A stretch of 64,000 nt of DNA from positions 1 to 64,000 of the forward strand of contig JBEVJK010000017.1 of assembly GCA_040510195.1 (NCBI GenBank), read 5' to 3'. Positions 48,049-57,044 of the stretch are shown here, piece after piece. The position numbers and the translations under genes were made by a program. The notes beneath the pieces were generated by a model. The model was given only the letters and a program-made list of their open reading frames with translations. It ran no database searches and had not been told where the DNA came from. The stretch's first letter is position 1, and every line of letters begins with the position of its first letter. The stretch is from JBEVJK01 sp040510195. GTDB lineage: Bacteria; Pseudomonadota; Alphaproteobacteria; Rhizobiales; Rhizobiaceae.

Positions 48049-49668
48049 ATGGCCGCCGTCCCCTCGAAGCGAATCCCCGCTCCCGACCTGGTGGCGGTGC
48101 GGCGCGCCTTGATCTCGGTGTCGGACAAAAGCGGGCTCGTCGATTTCGCCGCCAGCCTCTGCCACGCCGGCATCGAGCTTCTGTCGACGGGGGGATCCGC
48201 GAAAGCGCTGGCCGAAGCCGGGCTTCCGGTCACCGACGTCGCCGCCGTGACCGGCTTTCCGGAGATCATGGACGGCCGCGTGAAGACCTTGCATCCGCTG
48301 GTGCATGGCGGCCTGCTCGCCATCCGCGACGATCCTGCCCATGTCGATGCCATGCACGAGCACGGCATCGCCGGCATTGATCTCCTGGTCGTCAACCTCT
48401 ATCCGTTCGAGGAGGTCCGCTTCTCCGGCGGCGATGCGTCGTCGGTGGTCGAGAACATCGACATAGGTGGGCCGGCGATGGTCCGGGCGGCCGCCAAGAA
48501 CCATGCCTATGTCGCGGTCCTCACCGACCCGGCCGACTATCCCGCGGTGCTCAACGCGCTGGAGCTCAACACGGGCAGCCTGTCGCTCGACTTCCGCAAG
48601 CGGCTGGCCGCCAAGGCGTTTGCCCGCATCGCCGCCTATGACGCTGCGATCGCCAACTGGTTCGCCGAAACGCTGTCGATCGAGCAGCCTGCCTGGCGGA
48701 CTTTCGGGGGTCGCCTGGCGACGGTGATGCGCTATGGCGAGAACCCGCACCAGGCCGCCGGCTTCTACGTCGACGGCAGCCACCGGCCCGGCGTGGCCAC
48801 CGCCCGCCAGGTGCAGGGCAAGCAGCTCTCCTACAACAACATCAACGACACCGACGCCGCCTACGAGCTGGCAGGCGAGTTCGACCCCGCCGCCCATGCC
48901 GCCGTCGCCATCGTGAAGCACGCCAACCCCTGCGGCGTGGCGATCGGCGACACCCTGCTCGACGCCTACCGCAAGGCCCTGGCCTGCGACCCGGTGTCGG
49001 CCTTCGGCGGCATCGTCGCGCTGAACCGGCCGCTGGACGCTGCGGCCGCCGAGGCGATCGTCGAGACCTTCACCGAGGTGATCATCGCCCCCAACGCCAG
49101 CGCCGAGGCGCAGGCCATCGTCGGCGCCAGGAAGAACCTTCGCCTGCTGCTGGCCGGAGGCCTGCCCGACCCGCGCGCCGCCTGGCCGATCGTCCGCTCG
49201 GTGGCCGGCGGCTTCCTGGTCCAGGGCCGCGACAATGCGGTTGTCGACGATCTACAGTTGACTGTCGTCACCCAGCGTCAACCCACGGGTGACGAGCTCG
49301 CCGATCTCGCCTTCGCCTTCCGCGTCGCCAAGCACGTGAAGTCCAACGCCATCGTCTACGCCCGCGGCGGCGCCACCGTCGGCATTGGCGCCGGCCAGAT
49401 GAGCCGCGTCGACTCGGCCCGCATCGCGGCGCAGAAAGCGCGCGACGCGGCCGCTGCCGCCGGCGTTGCGGAGCCGCCGACCCGCGGCTCCGTCGTCGCG
49501 TCCGATGCCTTCTTTCCGTTCGCCGACGGCCTGCTTTCGGCGGTCGAGGCCGGCGCCACGGCGGTCATCCAGCCCGGCGGATCGCTGCGCGACGAGGAGG
49601 TGATTGCCGCGGCCGATGCGCATGGCCTCGCCATGGTGTTCACCGGAATTCGCCACTTCCGCCACTGA
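48049..49668 (+). CDS. purH: Bifunctional AICAR transformylase / IMP cyclohydrolase
   Basis: A 539-residue enzyme catalysing the last two steps to IMP. The N-terminal MGS-like cyclohydrolase domain (RRALISVSDKSGLVDFAASL, LSTGGSAKALAEAG, GFPEIMDGRVKTLHPLVHGGLLA) precedes the transformylase with RYGENPHQAAGFYV and KHANPCGVAIG. The formyl-transfer region SNAIVYARGGATVGIGAGQMSRVDSARIA is complete. It follows the heparinase-like gene by 82 bases and ends 10 bases from the convergent MFS gene. Confidence 0.98.
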   Translation: MAAVPSKRIPAPDLVAVRRALISVSDKSGLVDFAASLCHAGIELLSTGGSAKALAEAGLPVTDVAAVTGFPEIMDGRVKTLHPLVHGGLLAIRDDPAHVDAMHEHGIAGIDLLVVNLYPFEEVRFSGGDASSVVENIDIGGPAMVRAAAKNHAYVAVLTDPADYPAVLNALELNTGSLSLDFRKRLAAKAFARIAAYDAAIANWFAETLSIEQPAWRTFGGRLATVMRYGENPHQAAGFYVDGSHRPGVATARQVQGKQLSYNNINDTDAAYELAGEFDPAAHAAVAIVKHANPCGVAIGDTLLDAYRKALACDPVSAFGGIVALNRPLDAAAAEAIVETFTEVIIAPNASAEAQAIVGARKNLRLLLAGGLPDPRAAWPIVRSVAGGFLVQGRDNAVVDDLQLTVVTQRQPTGDELADLAFAFRVAKHVKSNAIVYARGGATVGIGAGQMSRVDSARIAAQKARDAAAAAGVAEPPTRGSVVASDAFFPFADGLLSAVEAGATAVIQPGGSLRDEEVIAAADAHGLAMVFTGIRHFRH

Positions 49669-49678
49669 AGGCGGGCGC

Positions 49679-51079
49679 TCAGCGGCCCGGCCGTTCGTAG
49701 GGCCGACTTTTCACCAGCGGCAGCAACAGCATGCCCAGCGCAAAGAGCACCAGGATCGGGCTGACGCCGAAGCGCTGGGCATCCTCGGCCGAGAGCCCGA
49801 AGCGTTCGCTCGACAAAAGGCCCGTCGCCAGCGCCACGGCGAGCGGGCCGACGAAGCTCGTTGCCCGGCCCGACAATGCGTAGAGGCCGAAAGCCTCGGT
49901 GACACGCTCGCGTGCCACCTGGTCGACCAGCAGCGTCCGCGACGCAGCCTGGATGGCGCCGCCGGCGGCGCCGAGCAGGCCGCCCGCCACGTAGAAGACG
50001 ATGTCCGGCAGGACGGCAGCGCGGCCTTCCGCGATCGGCACGAAGAACACTTCGGTTCGGGTGGTCGAGATGACCATCAGGCAGCAGGCCGTGAGGATGA
50101 CGATAGACCCGGTGACCACCGCTTTCGGCCCGTAGCGCTGGTCTGCAATGCCCCCGAGCCAGGCTCCCGCGGCGCCGGTCAGGTTGGCGAGGATGCCGAA
50201 CACGCCGATCTTGACGATCGACCAGCCGAGCACGCCGGCCGCATAGATGCCGCCGAAGGCGTAGAGCGCGTTGAGCGCGTCGCGGTAGAACATCGACGAG
50301 AGGAGGAAGCTGAAATAGCTGCGCTCGCCCGGCAGCCGGCGAATCGTGGCGGCCAGCTCGGCCAGCCCCTGGCGCACCGCACCGGAACCACCGCTTCGCC
50401 GCGGCGCGTCCGGGGTGAAGAGGATGAGCGGCAACAGGAACACCAGGTACCAGACTGCCGTCAGCGGACCGGAGGCGCGATCGCCCTGATGGCTCGCCGG
50501 ATCGAGCCCGAACAGCGGCTGAAGCCCCAGCAGCGTTCGCCCCGTCGCCGGCTGGGCGGCGAGGAAGCCGAGCACGATGACCAGCGAGACCAGGCCGCCG
50601 ACATAGCCCAGGCCCCAGGCCGATCCCGACAGGCGGCCGAGCTCGGCGCGCGGCACGAGATGCGGCATCATCGCGTTGTTGAACAGCGCGGCGAATTCCA
50701 TGCCGACCAGCGCCAGCACGAACCAGCCGAGCACGCTCAGCGTATCGGCGTCGCCGGGGAGCGCGGTCCACAGCATGAAGCAGCCGACCGCGGCCGGAAC
50801 GGAGAAGGCGAGGATCCACGGCTTGCGCGGGCCCACCGCGTCGGCGATGGCGCCCAGGACGGGCGAGAGCAGGGCGATCAGCAAACCGCCGAACCCGGCC
50901 GCATAGCCCCAAAGCTCCTGCCCGCGGGCCGCGTCGGGCGCGACGCTTGCCGCGAAGTAGGGGGCAAAGACGAAGGTGACGATCAGCGTATGGAAGGGCT
51001 GCTGAGCCCAGTCGAACAGCATCCACCCCCAGATGCCGCGACGCGTCGCTGGCGAGGGCCCCGCCGCGACCTCCGGCAT
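49679..51079 (-). CDS. MFS transporter of the UMF1/Atg22-like family
   Basis: A 466-residue polytopic membrane protein with about 11-12 helices. GWMLFDWAQQPFHTLIVTFVFAPYFA is the marker of the Atg22-like UMF1 group (DWA-PF motif), and AIADAVGPRKPWILA and SGSAWGLGYVGGLVSL follow. Fungal Atg22 exports amino acids from the vacuole; the bacterial substrate is unknown. ATG 51079 leaves 25 bases after the gdhZ stop. A TTG at 51118 would extend it by 13 residues and overlap gdhZ by 14 bases. Its place behind gdhZ suggests an amino-acid or ammonium-linked role. Confidence 0.82.
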   Translation of the reverse strand: MPEVAAGPSPATRRGIWGWMLFDWAQQPFHTLIVTFVFAPYFAASVAPDAARGQELWGYAAGFGGLLIALLSPVLGAIADAVGPRKPWILAFSVPAAVGCFMLWTALPGDADTLSVLGWFVLALVGMEFAALFNNAMMPHLVPRAELGRLSGSAWGLGYVGGLVSLVIVLGFLAAQPATGRTLLGLQPLFGLDPASHQGDRASGPLTAVWYLVFLLPLILFTPDAPRRSGGSGAVRQGLAELAATIRRLPGERSYFSFLLSSMFYRDALNALYAFGGIYAAGVLGWSIVKIGVFGILANLTGAAGAWLGGIADQRYGPKAVVTGSIVILTACCLMVISTTRTEVFFVPIAEGRAAVLPDIVFYVAGGLLGAAGGAIQAASRTLLVDQVARERVTEAFGLYALSGRATSFVGPLAVALATGLLSSERFGLSAEDAQRFGVSPILVLFALGMLLLPLVKSRPYERPGR

Positions 51080-51104
51080 GGCCTCGCCTGCCTCGGGCGT
51101 GCCG

Positions 51105-54100
51105 TCAATGCGCGGCAAGGTCGCTCATCAGCCCCGCCGCGACCGTCAGCCGGGCCACCGTGATGTCGCCGCCCTCGGTGAGCGCCTGCAGCCGCTCGCG
51201 GGCCGAAACCGTCCGCTCGCCGCCCTTGGAGAGCCACAGGCCCACCGGATCGGGCTCGCGACCGGCGCCGGCGAGCGCGGCGATGGCGATGCGCCGCCGT
51301 GCGCTTCCGATCGTGCCGGTGGCCCGCTGCAGCGCCAAGCCTTCATAGTAGTCCGCCGGCGTGATGGCGCGCGCCGCATCCTCGATGCGCGGAATGCGGA
51401 ACGCGTCGCTGACGGCGAAAAAGGCCCTGGCCGATTCCATCAGGCCGGCGCCGGCCGTCGCCGCGACGAGCGCAATGTCGGGCAAGAGCTCCGCCACGGT
51501 GAGCGCCGCCAGCTGTTCGGCCAGCCGCTCGGGCGCCCCGGCGGCGGCAAAGGCGTCGCGCCGCTCGGCCAGCCGCTCCTTCATGAAGGCCGGCAGCAGC
51601 GAGCCGATCTGCGGCTCCAGCACCCTGCGGGCGCCGCGCAGCGCCTCGATGCGGACGCCGAGCGCCGTGTCGCCGAGGTCGTTCTTCAGGAACCACGCCG
51701 TGGCGGCGAAGATCAGCCGCCCCACCGTCAGGTAGAAGTCGAGCTGCGCCTGGCCATCCATCTTGTTGTCGAGCGCGTCGATGTCGCGATAGACGCCGGT
51801 GAGCCCAAAGCCGTCGCGCACCACCGTGAAGGCGCGCACGACGTCCGCGGCGGCGCGCCCCGTCTCGTCCTGCAGCCGGCTGACGAAAGACGGCCCGGCC
51901 CGGTTGATCAGATCGTTGGCGAGCACCCGCGCGATGATCTCGCGACGCAGCCGATGGCTGCCGATCTCGGCCTTGTACTTGCGCGCCATCTTCTCCGGGA
52001 AATAGGCCAACAAGTCGCGCTCGAAATGTGGGTCGTCCGGAATGCTCGACGCCACGATGTCGCCGAACAGCACGATCTTGCCGTAGGCGAGCAGCACGCC
52101 GAGCTCGGCGCGGGTGAGCGGCTCGCCGCGCAGCTGCCGCTCGGCCAGCGCCTGCGGCGAGGGCAGCGTCTCGACGGCGCGGTCGAGCAGGCCGCGCGCC
52201 TCCAGGTCGTCCATGAAGCGGGCCTGGTGCGGCAGGTCTGCCAGGCCGCGCTTGCGCACCTGCGAAATGGCGAGCGTCTGCTCGTAATTGTTGGCCAGGA
52301 CCAGCGCTGCCACCTCGTCCGTCATCTCTGCCAGCAGCCGGTTGCGGGCCGGGCGCGTAAGCACTCCCTTACGCATGGCCGTGGCCAGCGCGATCTTGAT
52401 GTTGACCTCGACGTCCGACGAATTGACGCCGCCCGAATTGTCGATGGCGTCGGAATTGCAGGCGCCGCCCAAAAGGTTGAACTCGATGCGGCCGCGCTGG
52501 GTGACGCCAAGGTTGGCGCCCTCGCCGATCACCTTGACGCGCAGCTCGGCGGCGGTGATGCGGATGCCGTCATTGGTGCGGTCGCCGACCTCCTGGTTCG
52601 TCTCGTTGGTGGCCCGGACATAGGTGCCGATCCCGCCGAACCACATGAGGTCGACCTGCGCCTTGAGGACGGCGCGCAGCACCTCCGCCGGCGAGGCGAT
52701 CGTCTTGGCCAGCCCGATCGCTATCGCCGCGGCGGCCGGCAAGGTCACCGATTTCTGGGCTCGCGAGATCACGATGCCGCCCGGCGAGAGCTTCGTGGTA
52801 TCGTAGTCTTGCCAGGACGACCGCGGCAGCGCGAACAGCCGCTTGCGCTCGGCGAAGGAGATTGCCGGGTCGGGATCGGGGTCGATGAAGATGTCCCGGT
52901 GATCGAAAGCGGCGATCAGCCTGGTCTGCTCCGACAGGAGCATGCCGTTGCCGAACTCGTCACCCGACATGTCGCCGACCCCCACGACGGTGAACGGTGA
53001 AGTCTGGATGTCGCGGTCGATCTCGCGGAAATGCCGCTTGACGGCCTCCCAGGCGCCCCTGGCCGTGATTCCCATCTTCTTGTGGTCGTAGCCGGCCGAG
53101 CCTCCGGAGGCGAACGCGTCGTCGAGCCAGAAGCCGTCGCGGGCGCTGATGCCGTTGGCGATGTCCGAGAAAGTCGCGGTGCCCTTGTCGGCCGCCACCA
53201 CGAAATAGGGATCGTCGGCGTCGCGGCGCACCACCCCCTGGGGCGGCACCACCGCATTGCCGTCGAGATTGTCGGTGATCGACAGCAGGCTGGAGACGAA
53301 GTTGACATAGGCGGCGGTGCCGGCCGCCAGCACCGCGTCGCGGCTGCCGCCCGCCGGCAGGTGCTTGGGATAGAAGCCGCCCTTGGCGCCGACCGGCACG
53401 ATCACCGCATTCTTCACCTGCTGCGCCTTGACCAGCCCGAGCACCTCGGTGCGGTAGTCCTGGGCCCGGTCCGACCAGCGCAGCCCGCCCCGCGCCACCG
53501 GCCCGAAGCGCAGGTGCACGCCCTCGACCTCGGGCCCATAGACGAAGATCTCGCGCCATGGACGCGGCTCCGGCAGGCCGTCGACGAGCCGCGGGTCGAG
53601 CTTGATCGCCAGCGAGCGGCTCTCGCCTTGCCTCGCCGGGGCGAAGGCGTTGGTGCGGACGGACGCCTCGATCAGATTGAGGATGCGGCGGATGATGGTG
53701 TCGTCGTCGATCGACGGCACGGCGTCGAGCGCGTCCTTGATCGCCGCCTTGAGGTGGCGCGCCGTGACTTCGGATTCGTCCTGCAGGGCCGGGTCGAAGC
53801 GGGTGACGAACAGGCGGTGGAGCGCCGCCGCGATCTCCGGATAGCGGTTGAGCGCCGCGGCGATGAAGTCCTGGCTCTGCGGGATCCCCGCCTGCTGCAG
53901 GTAACGTGCGTAGACGCGCAGGATGCCGATCTCGACGGCCCGCATCGATGCCGTCTGCACCAGCGCGTTGAACCCGTCATTGTCGCTTTCGCCGCGCCAG
54001 ACGGAAAGGAAAACCTCCTCGAAAAGGGCGCCGCGGTCGCTGAGCTTGATTGGCCGGCCGAAGGCGTTCTCCAGCTCCATGTCGTGGATGAAGACCGTCG

Positions 54101-55865
54101 TGCCGTCGGGGTCGTCGACCTCGAAGGTGCGCTCGCTGATCACCCGGAAGCCCATGTTCTCCAGCACCGGAACGCGCCTGGAGAGTGCCACCGGGCTGCC
54201 GAAATGGTAGATCTTCAGCGCCGCCTGGTCCTCTGGCTGGCCGGCGTGGCGGTAGTAGTCGATGGCGATCGGGTTGCCGCCCGAAAGCTCGGCGATGCGG
54301 CGCGCATCGACCAGCGCCTCGGCCGGGCTGAACGTGCCGCGATAATTCTCGGGAAAGCGCCCGGCCAGCCCGGCAAAGGCGCCGTCCGCGCCCGCTTCGG
54401 CAGCCGCCTCGCGCAGCCCGTCCTCCCAGGTGCGGACGATGTCGCGGATGCCTGCCTCGAGCACCTTGGGGTCGACCTTCGGCGTCTTGCCGCCCGAGCG
54501 GCCGATGATGAAGTGGACGCGCGCCAGCCCGCCCTCCGGAAAGGCCGGGTAGTAGGCGGAAAGCCGTCCGTCGAAGCGCTGCTTCAAGAAGCTGCCGATC
54601 TTCTCGCGCACGCCGCTGTCGTAGCGGTCGCGCGGCACGAAGACGATGACCGACACGAAGCGGTCGAACTGGTCGACGCGCACCAAGACCCGCACCCTCG
54701 GCCGCTCGCCGAGCGCCAGGATCGACTCCGCATGCTTGCGCAGCACCGGCACCGCGATCTGGAACAGCTCGTCGCGCGGATAGGACTCCAGCACGTTGAT
54801 CAGTGCCTTGCCCGAATGGTCGGAGGGGTTGAAACCGGACTTGGCGATGACCGCCTCGGTCTTCGAGCGCAGATAGGGGATCTTGAGCACCGAGCGCGTG
54901 TAGGCCGTCGAGGTGAACAGGCCGACAATACGCAGCTCGCCCGACAGGCGGCCGCGCTTGTCGTAGGTCTTGACGCCGATATAGTCGAGATAGGCGCGCC
55001 GATGCACCATTGCCTTGGCATTGGCCTTGGTGACGATCAGCGGATCGGGACCGTGCAGGAAGGCGCGGATCTCCGGCGTCGTCGTCACCGCCTCGGTGCC
55101 CCGCCTCAGCACCAGCACGTCGGGGTCGGCGAGGATGCCGAGGCCGGGACGGTCGGCGCGTTCGAGCGTGCCGCTCTTCTCGCCGCCCGAATAGCGGAAC
55201 TCGCGCATGCCGAGGAAGGTGAAGTTGTCGTCGCGGAGCCATTCAAGAAAGGCGATGGCTTCGCTCACCGCCCCCTTGTCGAGCGGCACGGGCGCATAGC
55301 GGAAGTCCGAGATGGCCTGATCGAGCCGCGCCAGCATGGGCTTCCAGTCGTGCACCGCCGCTCGCACCTGGCCGAGGATTTTCTGCAGCCGCCCCTCGAG
55401 CGCCTCGGCCGTGTCCTCCGACACCGGCCCGACATGGACCTGGATCACGCTGACTTTGTCGGCGGCGTCGGACTTCGCCGTCGCCGGGTCGCCCAGGATC
55501 TCGCTCACCCCGCCCCGCCCGTGACGCACCAGGATGACCGGATGGGCGACCAGCGACGGCTCGCCGGCCGTCTCGGTGATCTCACCGAGGATCGAATCGA
55601 AGAGGAAGGGCATGTTGTCGTTGACGACGGTTATCACCGTCACCGGCCGTCCGGCGCTCTCGATGCCGCTGCCGCGGTCGATCGCCACGACGCTCTCGCC
55701 GCGGCGTTGGCGAAGCACCGCCCGGCGGGCGAACTCGGCCGCCTTGTCGAGGTCGGAGGCGTGATAGGCCGAGACATCCTCGGACGTGGTTCGCGACAGC
55801 AAAAGGTCGACGAATCGCTGCCCCGCCTCAGCCTTGACCTGCCTCGTGGTTTTGCGTGCCACCAT
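51105..55865 (-). CDS. gdhZ: Large NAD-dependent glutamate dehydrogenase (about 180 kDa type)
   Basis: A 1586-residue NAD-GDH that oxidises glutamate to 2-oxoglutarate and ammonium. Regulatory ACT-like and helical regions fill the first 700 residues. The catalytic domain (about 730-1230) shows FGPVARGGLRWSDRAQDYRTEVLGLVKAQQVKNAVIVPVGAKGG, with the active lysines. The C-terminal region is helical. In Caulobacter and Brucella this enzyme (GdhZ) also links nitrogen state to FtsZ-based division. ATG 55865 has AGGAG eight bases upstream; the frame is open 14 codons further but without a ribosome site. It precedes the MFS gene. Confidence 0.96.
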   Translation of the reverse strand: MVARKTTRQVKAEAGQRFVDLLLSRTTSEDVSAYHASDLDKAAEFARRAVLRQRRGESVVAIDRGSGIESAGRPVTVITVVNDNMPFLFDSILGEITETAGEPSLVAHPVILVRHGRGGVSEILGDPATAKSDAADKVSVIQVHVGPVSEDTAEALEGRLQKILGQVRAAVHDWKPMLARLDQAISDFRYAPVPLDKGAVSEAIAFLEWLRDDNFTFLGMREFRYSGGEKSGTLERADRPGLGILADPDVLVLRRGTEAVTTTPEIRAFLHGPDPLIVTKANAKAMVHRRAYLDYIGVKTYDKRGRLSGELRIVGLFTSTAYTRSVLKIPYLRSKTEAVIAKSGFNPSDHSGKALINVLESYPRDELFQIAVPVLRKHAESILALGERPRVRVLVRVDQFDRFVSVIVFVPRDRYDSGVREKIGSFLKQRFDGRLSAYYPAFPEGGLARVHFIIGRSGGKTPKVDPKVLEAGIRDIVRTWEDGLREAAAEAGADGAFAGLAGRFPENYRGTFSPAEALVDARRIAELSGGNPIAIDYYRHAGQPEDQAALKIYHFGSPVALSRRVPVLENMGFRVISERTFEVDDPDGTTVFIHDMELENAFGRPIKLSDRGALFEEVFLSVWRGESDNDGFNALVQTASMRAVEIGILRVYARYLQQAGIPQSQDFIAAALNRYPEIAAALHRLFVTRFDPALQDESEVTARHLKAAIKDALDAVPSIDDDTIIRRILNLIEASVRTNAFAPARQGESRSLAIKLDPRLVDGLPEPRPWREIFVYGPEVEGVHLRFGPVARGGLRWSDRAQDYRTEVLGLVKAQQVKNAVIVPVGAKGGFYPKHLPAGGSRDAVLAAGTAAYVNFVSSLLSITDNLDGNAVVPPQGVVRRDADDPYFVVAADKGTATFSDIANGISARDGFWLDDAFASGGSAGYDHKKMGITARGAWEAVKRHFREIDRDIQTSPFTVVGVGDMSGDEFGNGMLLSEQTRLIAAFDHRDIFIDPDPDPAISFAERKRLFALPRSSWQDYDTTKLSPGGIVISRAQKSVTLPAAAAIAIGLAKTIASPAEVLRAVLKAQVDLMWFGGIGTYVRATNETNQEVGDRTNDGIRITAAELRVKVIGEGANLGVTQRGRIEFNLLGGACNSDAIDNSGGVNSSDVEVNIKIALATAMRKGVLTRPARNRLLAEMTDEVAALVLANNYEQTLAISQVRKRGLADLPHQARFMDDLEARGLLDRAVETLPSPQALAERQLRGEPLTRAELGVLLAYGKIVLFGDIVASSIPDDPHFERDLLAYFPEKMARKYKAEIGSHRLRREIIARVLANDLINRAGPSFVSRLQDETGRAAADVVRAFTVVRDGFGLTGVYRDIDALDNKMDGQAQLDFYLTVGRLIFAATAWFLKNDLGDTALGVRIEALRGARRVLEPQIGSLLPAFMKERLAERRDAFAAAGAPERLAEQLAALTVAELLPDIALVAATAGAGLMESARAFFAVSDAFRIPRIEDAARAITPADYYEGLALQRATGTIGSARRRIAIAALAGAGREPDPVGLWLSKGGERTVSARERLQALTEGGDITVARLTVAAGLMSDLAAH

Positions 55866-55995
55866 GCCGTTGCTCCTGCCCCTGCCTTGCCTGCATCGTA
55901 GCAGCATTCCGCGATCGGGGACACGCGGCCACCGTACCGAAGGTGCAATTTTGAGATGAACAGGAGATGACCGGCCGGGGCGATCCCGAACGCAA

Positions 55996-56022
55996 AGCGG
56001 CCCGCCGGGAAGGCGGGCCGCT
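55996..56022 (-). terminator. Perfect hairpin after the ATPPAD-repeat gene
   Basis: AGCGGCCCGCC (55996-56006) and GGCGGGCCGCT (56012-56022) form a perfect 11-bp stem with a five-base loop. On the minus strand the stem is followed by TTTGCGTT, a short U-rich run, so it is a plausible though not classical terminator for the gene ending at 56073. It also separates that gene from gdhZ. Confidence 0.6.
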
Positions 56023-56072
56023 CGACACTCTTACGCTACGCGAACGCTACGAACTACAACGTCAGCAACCGC

Positions 56073-56606
56073 TTACTGAGCCGGCTGGGCCGGGGCAGGC
56101 TGAGCCGGAGCGGGCTCGGCAGGAGCGGCACCCGAAGGAGCGGGCTCGGCCGGGGCCGGGGCAGGCTCGGCAGGCGCCGTCGCCTTGGGAGCCATCGTGC
56201 CGCCGCTATCGGCCGGAGCCGTCGCAGCAGGCGGGTTCGCGGGTTCGGTCGCTGCCGGCGGGGTCGCCGTCGTATCGGCAGGCGGGGTTGCCATCGTATC
56301 GGCAGGCGGGGTCGCCTTATCGGCAGGCGGGGTCGCCTGGTCGCTGGCGGCAGGCGGTGTCGCGCCCTCATCCGTCGTGGTGGTCGGCGAACCGGCGAAC
56401 ATGAAATAGGCGATGACGGCCAGCACGGCGATCACTGCGGCAATCAGGATGCCTGTGCTGCTGGACGACGACGTCTTGACGACCGTGGGGTTGCTGACCG
56501 GGTCCGCCGCCGTGGGCCGCAGATTCGGGTTCAACGGATCGGCATCCATCGGCGGGACAGGGCTGATCGGATCCCGAGGATCCGGACTGCGAGCGGGATT
56601 GGCCAT
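56073..56606 (-). CDS. Membrane-anchored Ala/Pro-rich repeat protein
   Basis: A 177-residue protein I do not recognise. Residues 1-50 are Pro/Asp/Asn-rich (ANPARSPDPRDPISPVPP and PLNPNLRPTAADPVSNP) and end with a serine run (TSSSSS). One helix (about 51-70, GILIAAVIAVLAVIAYFMFA) spans the membrane. The rest is low-complexity: ATPPAD units and then AEPAPAPAEPAPS repeats to the end, with no cysteine. Topology is probably N-in with the repeats in the periplasm. A Pro/Ala-rich spacer reaching toward the cell wall would fit. ATG 56606 has GGAGAA upstream. Confidence 0.7.
   Translation of the reverse strand: MANPARSPDPRDPISPVPPMDADPLNPNLRPTAADPVSNPTVVKTSSSSSTGILIAAVIAVLAVIAYFMFAGSPTTTTDEGATPPAASDQATPPADKATPPADTMATPPADTTATPPAATEPANPPAATAPADSGGTMAPKATAPAEPAPAPAEPAPSGAAPAEPAPAQPAPAQPAQ
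56222..56361. repeat. Short tandem repeat coding for ATPPAD units
   Basis: The unit TATCGGCAGGCGGGGT begins at 56273, 56297 and 56318 (spacings 24 and 21), with degenerate copies on both sides. Units are 7-8 codons, so copy changes keep the reading frame. Confidence 0.75.
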
Positions 56607-56736
56607 GACAATTTCTCCGTTGTTGCGGTTGTGTGGGACAACGCGCGAAACGGGAAACGGTTTCAAACCCCGACTTTGCGGCCTCTTGGCCCTCCCGGGG
56701 CGTCCCCGGGAGCGGCCGGAACCCGGCTGTGGGCGC

Positions 56737-56946
56737 CTACTGCGCCTGCTCGGGTTGCTGGGCGGTGTCCTTGTCGACGGGCTCGAGCGGCGGCATGGCC
56801 TGCGGAAGCGACATCGCCTGCTCCTTGTCGACGCTCGCCACCACGGTCTTGTCGACGTCCTTGGAGGCGGTGCGCTCGAAATCGCAGGCCGACGCGGCCG
56901 AAAGGCCGAGAGCCAGGGCCGCCGCTGCTGCCAAGAGTCGAGTCAT
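56737..56946 (-). CDS. Small exported hypothetical protein
   Basis: A 69-residue protein with a signal peptide (TRLLAAAAALALGLSAASAC) ending at Cys21. The residues before the cysteine (ASA) are not a good lipobox, so either a lipoprotein or a cleaved periplasmic peptide is possible. The mature part is short, charged and Gln/Pro-rich at the end (FERTASKDVDKTVVASVDKE). No family recognised. GGAAAG lies upstream of ATG 56946. It lies between the repeat protein and the TraB/GumN gene on the same strand. Confidence 0.6.
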   Translation of the reverse strand: MTRLLAAAAALALGLSAASACDFERTASKDVDKTVVASVDKEQAMSLPQAMPPLEPVDKDTAQQPEQAQ

Positions 56947-57016
56947 GGTCTTTCCTCGCGCTGGTTTCGATCGGGTGCGACGAGGATGCTAGCAGAGCCT
57001 TCCGGCACCACCAAAT

Positions 57017-57031
57017 CACGGTTTCCGTGAA
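57017..57031 (-). terminator. Short hairpin downstream of the TraB/GumN gene
   Basis: TCACGG-TTT-CCGTGA is a perfect 6-bp stem just after the stop at 57045 (reading leftward), followed by TTTGG on the minus strand. Weak terminator candidate. Confidence 0.35.
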
Positions 57032-57044
57032 CGGTCGGGCCGGC

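Noticed and set aside
53031..55901. Plus-strand open frame of 956 codons opposite gdhZ
   Set aside because: Shadow of the catalogued NAD-GDH gene; composition is Arg/His/Gly-rich without recognisable motifs.
56222..56361. Repeated units as a possible CRISPR array
   Set aside because: Units are contiguous, 21-24 bases, in frame within a coding region and lack unique spacers.
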